Assembly (NCBI GenBank): GCA_051277005.1
Contig: JBNMPS010000122.1
Coordinates: 1-8,412, forward strand
Origin: Dasania sp051277005
Lineage (GTDB): Bacteria > Pseudomonadota > Gammaproteobacteria > Pseudomonadales > Dasaniaceae
Direction of reading: 5' to 3'
Length of the DNA: 8,412 nt
The notes below the pieces were generated by a model. That model saw only the letters and a program-made list of their open reading frames with translations, made no database searches and was not told where the DNA came from. Of this stretch, positions 5,789-8,412 are shown piece by piece; position 1 is the stretch's first letter, and each line of letters opens with the position of its first letter. A program made the position numbers and the translations under genes.

Positions 5789-7082
5789 TCTTTTTATCGT
5801 GGCGCATCACGATTAAGGCCAGTGCAATCGCTGGTATCCCCATGCAGGCGGCGTAAGTGAAAAAAGTTTGGTAGTCGCTTGCATCCACAATCACACCAGA
5901 AAACCCGCTAAAAAATTTCCCAGGTAATGTCATTAGTGAGCTGAATAGCGCGTATTGCGTTGCTGTGTAAGCTCTATTGGTTAAGCCTGATAAATAAGCA
6001 ATAAAAGCCGCATTGGCTAAGCCTCCGCTTAAATTGTCGGCACTGATTGTCACGATTAACCATTGAATGTCGGGGCCGACGTTGGCGAGCTTAACAAAAA
6101 GAAGGTTGGTTGCGGCAACCATGACAGCGCCTACCAGCAAAGGCCTATGGACGCCGTAACGGATAACGAGTAAGCCGCCGACGAAAGAACCTGCGATAGT
6201 CATAAAAAAGCCAAATACTTTGCCGATATTGGCAATCTCTGTTTTGCTAAAACCTAGATCTAAATAAAAGGGGTTGGCCATAATGCCCATAGTGATATCG
6301 CTTAAGCGATAGAAGCCAATAAATAAAAGAATCATTAAGGCGAAGCGTTTTTGTCGGTTAAAAAAATCGATAAAAGGTGAAACGATGGCGTTAAAAAACC
6401 AGCCGCTAAAGGAGTGGTAATCGGCAAAGGTTTTATTGTCGTTGGTGATTTTTTCAGGCTCTTTAATAATAAGTGTTGTTACTACCCCGACTAGCATAAG
6501 CAGTGCCATGCACATATAACTCATCGGCCAGCCTTGAAACTCAGCTATATATAAAGCGCCCGCACCCGCTACTAACATGGCAACTCTGTAGCCAAATACA
6601 TAAGTGGCTGACATGGCACCTTGAAATTCTTGAATGGCAGATTCAATCCTAAAGGCATCAATCGCAATGTCTTGAGTCGATGATGAAAAGGCCACTAATA
6701 ATGCGCATAGGGCAATGATTAATAAATCGTGCTGCGGTGAAAGTAATGACAGTAGTAATAAACCTAAAGCTACGCCTATTTGCCCAGCTAACATCCAGCT
6801 TCTTCGTTGGCCTAGTTTTTGAGTGAGTAGTGGCACGGGGAGTTGGTCAACGATGGGTGACCAAAAGACTTTTATTGAATAGGTAATGCCCACCCAGCCA
6901 AAAAAGCCAATCGCGGTTTTTTCGATGCCGTAATCATTAAGCCAAGCGGTGAGCGTAGAGAAAACCAACAGCAAGGGTAAGCCCGCAGCAAAGCCCAAAA
7001 AAAACATGGCAATAACTGGGCGTTGGGTATAAACCAAAAAAGCTTCCCGCCAGGAGAATTGGTTTTTATCGGTTGTTGTCAA
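5778..7082 (-). CDS. ampG: AmpG-family muropeptide MFS permease
   Basis: 434 residues with about 12 hydrophobic segments. AmpG imports GlcNAc-anhydroMurNAc peptides into the cytoplasm for peptidoglycan recycling, and in many Gram-negatives this flow controls AmpR/ampC beta-lactamase induction. Segments matching E. coli AmpG from memory, in order: LGFAAGLPL (29-37), WSPIVDQ (74-80), GQRRSWMLAGQI (91-102), AFSSSTQDIAIDAFRIE (131-147), GYRVAMLVAGAGAL (164-177), DNLSGGLANAAFIAYLS (349-365) and ATQYALFSSL (374-383). E. coli AmpG (491 residues) has two more C-terminal hydrophobic segments, which are missing here. The start is a TTG at 7082: an in-frame stop lies 22-24 bases upstream, no ATG occurs before the first membrane segment, and FSWREAFLVYTQRP aligns with the AmpG N-terminus. 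No good Shine-Dalgarno is seen. It could instead be a paralogue such as AmpP, so the substrate is inferred from family. It overlaps the 3' end of yajQ on the opposite strand. Confidence 0.8.
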   Translation of the reverse strand: MTTTDKNQFSWREAFLVYTQRPVIAMFFLGFAAGLPLLLVFSTLTAWLNDYGIEKTAIGFFGWVGITYSIKVFWSPIVDQLPVPLLTQKLGQRRSWMLAGQIGVALGLLLLSLLSPQHDLLIIALCALLVAFSSSTQDIAIDAFRIESAIQEFQGAMSATYVFGYRVAMLVAGAGALYIAEFQGWPMSYMCMALLMLVGVVTTLIIKEPEKITNDNKTFADYHSFSGWFFNAIVSPFIDFFNRQKRFALMILLFIGFYRLSDITMGIMANPFYLDLGFSKTEIANIGKVFGFFMTIAGSFVGGLLVIRYGVHRPLLVGAVMVAATNLLFVKLANVGPDIQWLIVTISADNLSGGLANAAFIAYLSGLTNRAYTATQYALFSSLMTLPGKFFSGFSGVIVDASDYQTFFTYAACMGIPAIALALIVMRHDKKINL

Positions 7083-7452
7083 AAGCGCAGGCCAAATGGA
7101 TGGTTATTCGAATTGTGTGGCATGCTGGCATACCCGTGTTAATACATCCAGCTCTAGCTAAAAGTTTCTTGTGGCGGGTTTGTTATTTTGGACATCTCTG
7201 TGCTATGTTTGCGGCATGTGTCTAAGAGTTGATGAGTAGCTCTTTTTCGGTTCGTTCATTGAAGTGTTCTACTTCAAATTATTACCAAATAAACCTAAAG
7301 AATTTCAAACTTAATGTAATACTTTAAGTTTGCATTGTATCGGCTTGATTTATAAGAGGTTGGCTCTCTCTTCCTTTGCGAGATCGATGCAAATGTCGGC
7401 ACAATACCTCCACAAACCTGGTAATTCGGGGCTTTCCCCCCCTTTCTGTTTC
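7083..7452. other. Non-coding spacer between the ampG-family gene and the mraZ promoter
   Basis: This 370-base stretch contains no gene I can support. It must include the promoter of the leftward ampG-family gene, but I found no good -35/-10 pair on that strand. Visible structure: TTGAAGT-gttct-ACTTCAA (7259-7277) and CAAACTTAA/TTAAGTTTG (7306-7314 with 7324-7332), both AT-rich hairpins without T-runs; a weak rightward promoter-like pair TTTGCA-16-TATAAG (7329-7356); and a GGGG-CTTT-CCCC hairpin (7428-7439) inside a G4/C7 tract just before the mraZ promoter. Confidence 0.6.
7306..7332. repeat. 9-base perfect inverted repeat in the ampG-mraZ spacer
   Basis: CAAACTTAA (7306-7314) is exactly complementary to TTAAGTTTG (7324-7332) around the 9-base TGTAATACT. 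A second inverted repeat, TTGAAGT/ACTTCAA (7259-7277), lies 28 bases to the left. Neither is followed by a T-run. They could be regulator-binding sites or RNA hairpins; the sequence alone does not decide. Confidence 0.5.
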
Positions 7453-7482
7453 TTGACAAGGTTACGCTTAGCTCCCTATAGT
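7453..7482 (+). promoter_or_regulatory. mraZ (dcw cluster) promoter
   Basis: TTGACA (7453-7458, perfect consensus), an 18-base spacer, and TATAGT (7477-7482, 5/6 to consensus). Transcription should start near 7489-7490, giving a leader of about 75 bases before mraZ. It is the best sigma70-type promoter in the window. It fits the promoter that drives mraZ, rsmH and the following dcw genes in other gammaproteobacteria. The -10 overlaps the first of the GTG repeats described as MraZ operators. Confidence 0.85.
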
Positions 7483-7525
7483 GTGGAAAAGTGGAGAAAA
7501 GTGTCATTAAGTGGTTTTTTGTGAT
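7481..7525 (+). promoter_or_regulatory. MraZ operator array: five GTG boxes at 10-base period
   Basis: GTG occurs at 7481, 7491, 7501, 7511 and 7521, each exactly 10 bases from the next: GTGTG, GTGGA, GTGTC, GTGGT, GTGAT, with mostly A- or T-rich spacers. MraZ of E. coli binds direct TGGGN-type repeats separated by 5 bases, the same 10-base period, and in Mycoplasma it binds repeated AAAGTG boxes. The array begins in the -10 element and runs through the transcription start, placing a bound MraZ ring where it would block RNA polymerase (autorepression). Assignment to MraZ is inferred from position and spacing. Confidence 0.8.
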
Positions 7526-7543
7526 GCTAGATCCCAGAATAAA

Positions 7544-7568
7544 GTACAAATAAGTGGGAAAAAGTGTA
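7544..7568 (+). promoter_or_regulatory. Second GTG-box set overlapping the mraZ ribosome-binding site and start
   Basis: GTACA (7544), GTGGG (7554) and GTGTA (7564) are again 10 bases apart. GTGGG is the closest match in the window to the E. coli MraZ box (TGGGN). Its G-rich part is also the likely Shine-Dalgarno (GGGA, 7556-7559), and the third box contains the GTG start codon itself. The set is 23 bases after the last box of the main array, so it is not in simple register with it. Confidence 0.5.
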
Positions 7569-8010
7569 CCAAGGCAATTTCGCAATCAATATGGACGCTA
7601 AAGGGCGTCTGGCTATACCGACTAAAGTTCGGGATCTGCTGCAGTCTGACTGTAGTGGTAGCATCGTCGTGACTGCGAATACCACTGAGAAGTGTTTGTT
7701 GGTATACCCCGAGCCCCGTTGGCAACAAAAATTGCCAGAAATCCAAAACCTTTCCAGCACTAATAAAAAAGCTGCCCGCATTAAACGTGTGGTGTTGGGC
7801 TATGCAACGTCGTTAGAGGTAGATGAGTCCAGCGGCCGTGTATTGATTCCATCCACCTTGCGTGACTACGCCGGTTTAGAAAAGAAAATTGTATTAGTCG
7901 GTCAGGTGGATTACCTGGAATTATGGAGCGAAGAAAACTGGCAGTCTTACCTCAATGAGGAAGATGACGATGAAGAAATGCCAGCTTCACTCAGTGAGTT
8001 CTCTTTTTAG
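7564..8010 (+). CDS. mraZ: MraZ: transcriptional regulator of the dcw cluster
   Basis: 148 residues (E. coli 152). Two AbrB-like swapped-hairpin DNA-binding domains: the first with MDAKGRLAIPTKVRD (D11, G14, R15), the second with VDESSGRVLIPSTLRDYAGL (D87, G91, R92), followed by the hallmark VLVGQVDYLELWSEENW (109-126). MraZ forms ring-shaped oligomers that bind repeats upstream of its own gene and repress the dcw operon. The second motif reads DxxxGR rather than the usual DxxGR, a one-residue insertion. The C-terminus carries an acidic run, NEEDDDEEM (131-139), before SLSEFSF. The start is GTG at 7564, giving MYQGNFAINMDAKGR, which matches the usual MFRGxxxxxLDxKGR start; GGGA lies a few bases upstream. 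It is 23 bases before rsmH and surely co-transcribed with it. Confidence 0.96.
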   Translation: MYQGNFAINMDAKGRLAIPTKVRDLLQSDCSGSIVVTANTTEKCLLVYPEPRWQQKLPEIQNLSSTNKKAARIKRVVLGYATSLEVDESSGRVLIPSTLRDYAGLEKKIVLVGQVDYLELWSEENWQSYLNEEDDDEEMPASLSEFSF

Positions 8011-8033
8011 TCTGGGGTTATCTAGGTTTAAAT

Positions 8034-8412
8034 ATGCACGAAACGGTTTTATTACATGAAGCGGTCGATGCTCTGCTGCAGCGTGAAGGCGGTGAACGTC
8101 TTGGTGGCTGCTATGCCGATGGCACCTTTGGTCGCGGTGGCCACAGCAATGAAATTTTAAATCGTCTCTCACAAGAGGGTCGATTAATTGCTACGGATAA
8201 AGATCCGCAAGCAATGGAAGTGGGTGAAGAACTAGAGCGAAAAGATGGTCGCTTTGCCATCGTGCAGGGTTCCTTCGCTGATTTGAAACAGTTTATCGCA
8301 GAAAAGGGCGTCGCTGAGCTGGATGGTATTTTGTTGGATTTGGGTGTGTCATCACCGCAGCTGGATCAAGCTGAGCGCGGTTTTAGTTTTATGCGTGATG
8401 GTTATCTAGATA
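8034..8412 (+). CDS. rsmH: RsmH (MraW): 16S rRNA C1402 N4-methyltransferase, 5' part
   Basis: The first 126 codons, cut by the right edge (full length is usually about 310 residues). It opens with MHETVLLHEAVDAL, matching the HxxVLLxE start of the family, then the SAM-binding YADGTFGRGGHS (25-36), ATDKDPQA (around 53-60) and DGILLDLGVSSPQLDQAERGFSFMRDG (about 97-123). RsmH N4-methylates C1402 of 16S rRNA, the nucleotide that RsmI 2'-O-methylates. The visible end reads RDGYLD where the family normally has DGPLDMRM. The ATG at 8034 has AGG seven bases upstream. Second gene of the dcw operon, 23 bases after mraZ; ftsL and ftsI would be expected next, outside the window. Confidence 0.95.
   Translation, partial: MHETVLLHEAVDALLQREGGERLGGCYADGTFGRGGHSNEILNRLSQEGRLIATDKDPQAMEVGEELERKDGRFAIVQGSFADLKQFIAEKGVAELDGILLDLGVSSPQLDQAERGFSFMRDGYLD

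Noticed and set aside
7232..7327. 31-codon ATG frame with a weak AAGAG upstream, possible small protein
   Set aside because: Polar, low-complexity peptide with no membrane segment or recognisable motif; the ribosome-binding site is poor and too close.
7481..7525. Short regular repeats as a CRISPR array or satellite
   Set aside because: The constant part is only GTG with 10-base period, far too short for CRISPR; position over the mraZ promoter fits MraZ operators.
7295..7585. Open frames on both strands across the mraZ upstream region (minus 7295-7585, plus 7330-7524)
   Set aside because: They cross the mraZ promoter and operator boxes, start at poor codons and resemble no protein family I recognise.

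Overview
The window is a chromosomal segment of a gammaproteobacterium with mid-range base composition. It resembles the Pseudomonas-like branches of the class, possibly a marine lineage, but I cannot name the genus. The gene order supports this: a leftward block lpoA-yraN-diaA-dolP, a divergent rsmI, then rnpB, and further right mraZ-rsmH, the start of the division and cell-wall (dcw) cluster. As I recall, Pseudomonas has the same order (dolP, diaA, yraN, lpoA, rsmI, rnpB, mraZ, rsmH). E. coli keeps the left part (yraP to yraL and rnpB) but has mraZ-rsmH elsewhere.

Left part (1-3624, minus strand): a probable four-gene operon transcribed lpoA -> yraN -> diaA -> dolP with short gaps of 39, 32 and 7 bases. 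It encodes two outer-membrane lipoproteins (LpoA, activator of PBP1A; DolP, a dual-BON-domain division-site protein), a nuclease-like YraN protein, and the replication-initiation factor DiaA. A terminator hairpin is cut by the left edge.

Middle (3670-5240, plus strand): rsmI (16S rRNA C1402 2'-O-methyltransferase, TTG start) and rnpB (RNase P RNA; helices P1, P2, P12, P16 and P18 can be paired by eye). The 3' end of rnpB is partly duplicated 126 bases downstream, and a strong bidirectional hairpin terminator follows the second copy.

Right part (5306-8412): yajQ (plus) and an AmpG-family muropeptide permease gene (minus) converge and overlap tail to tail by 11 bases. They sit between rnpB and mraZ and look like an insertion into the ancestral order. 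A 481-base non-coding stretch carries a consensus-like promoter and an array of GTG repeats at exactly 10-base spacing, which is the expected form of MraZ operators. Then come mraZ (GTG start) and the 5' part of rsmH, cut by the right edge.

Functionally the window is dominated by envelope growth and cell-cycle genes: peptidoglycan synthesis (LpoA), division-site envelope function (DolP), muropeptide recycling (AmpG family), the dcw regulator MraZ, and replication timing (DiaA). Two methyltransferases acting on neighbouring sites of 16S rRNA (RsmI and RsmH, both on C1402) are also present. I see no mobile element, CRISPR array or defence system. The unusual signals are regulatory or structural: the rnpB 3' duplication, the phased MraZ operator array with a second set reaching the mraZ start codon, and a one-residue insertion in MraZ's second DNA-binding motif.
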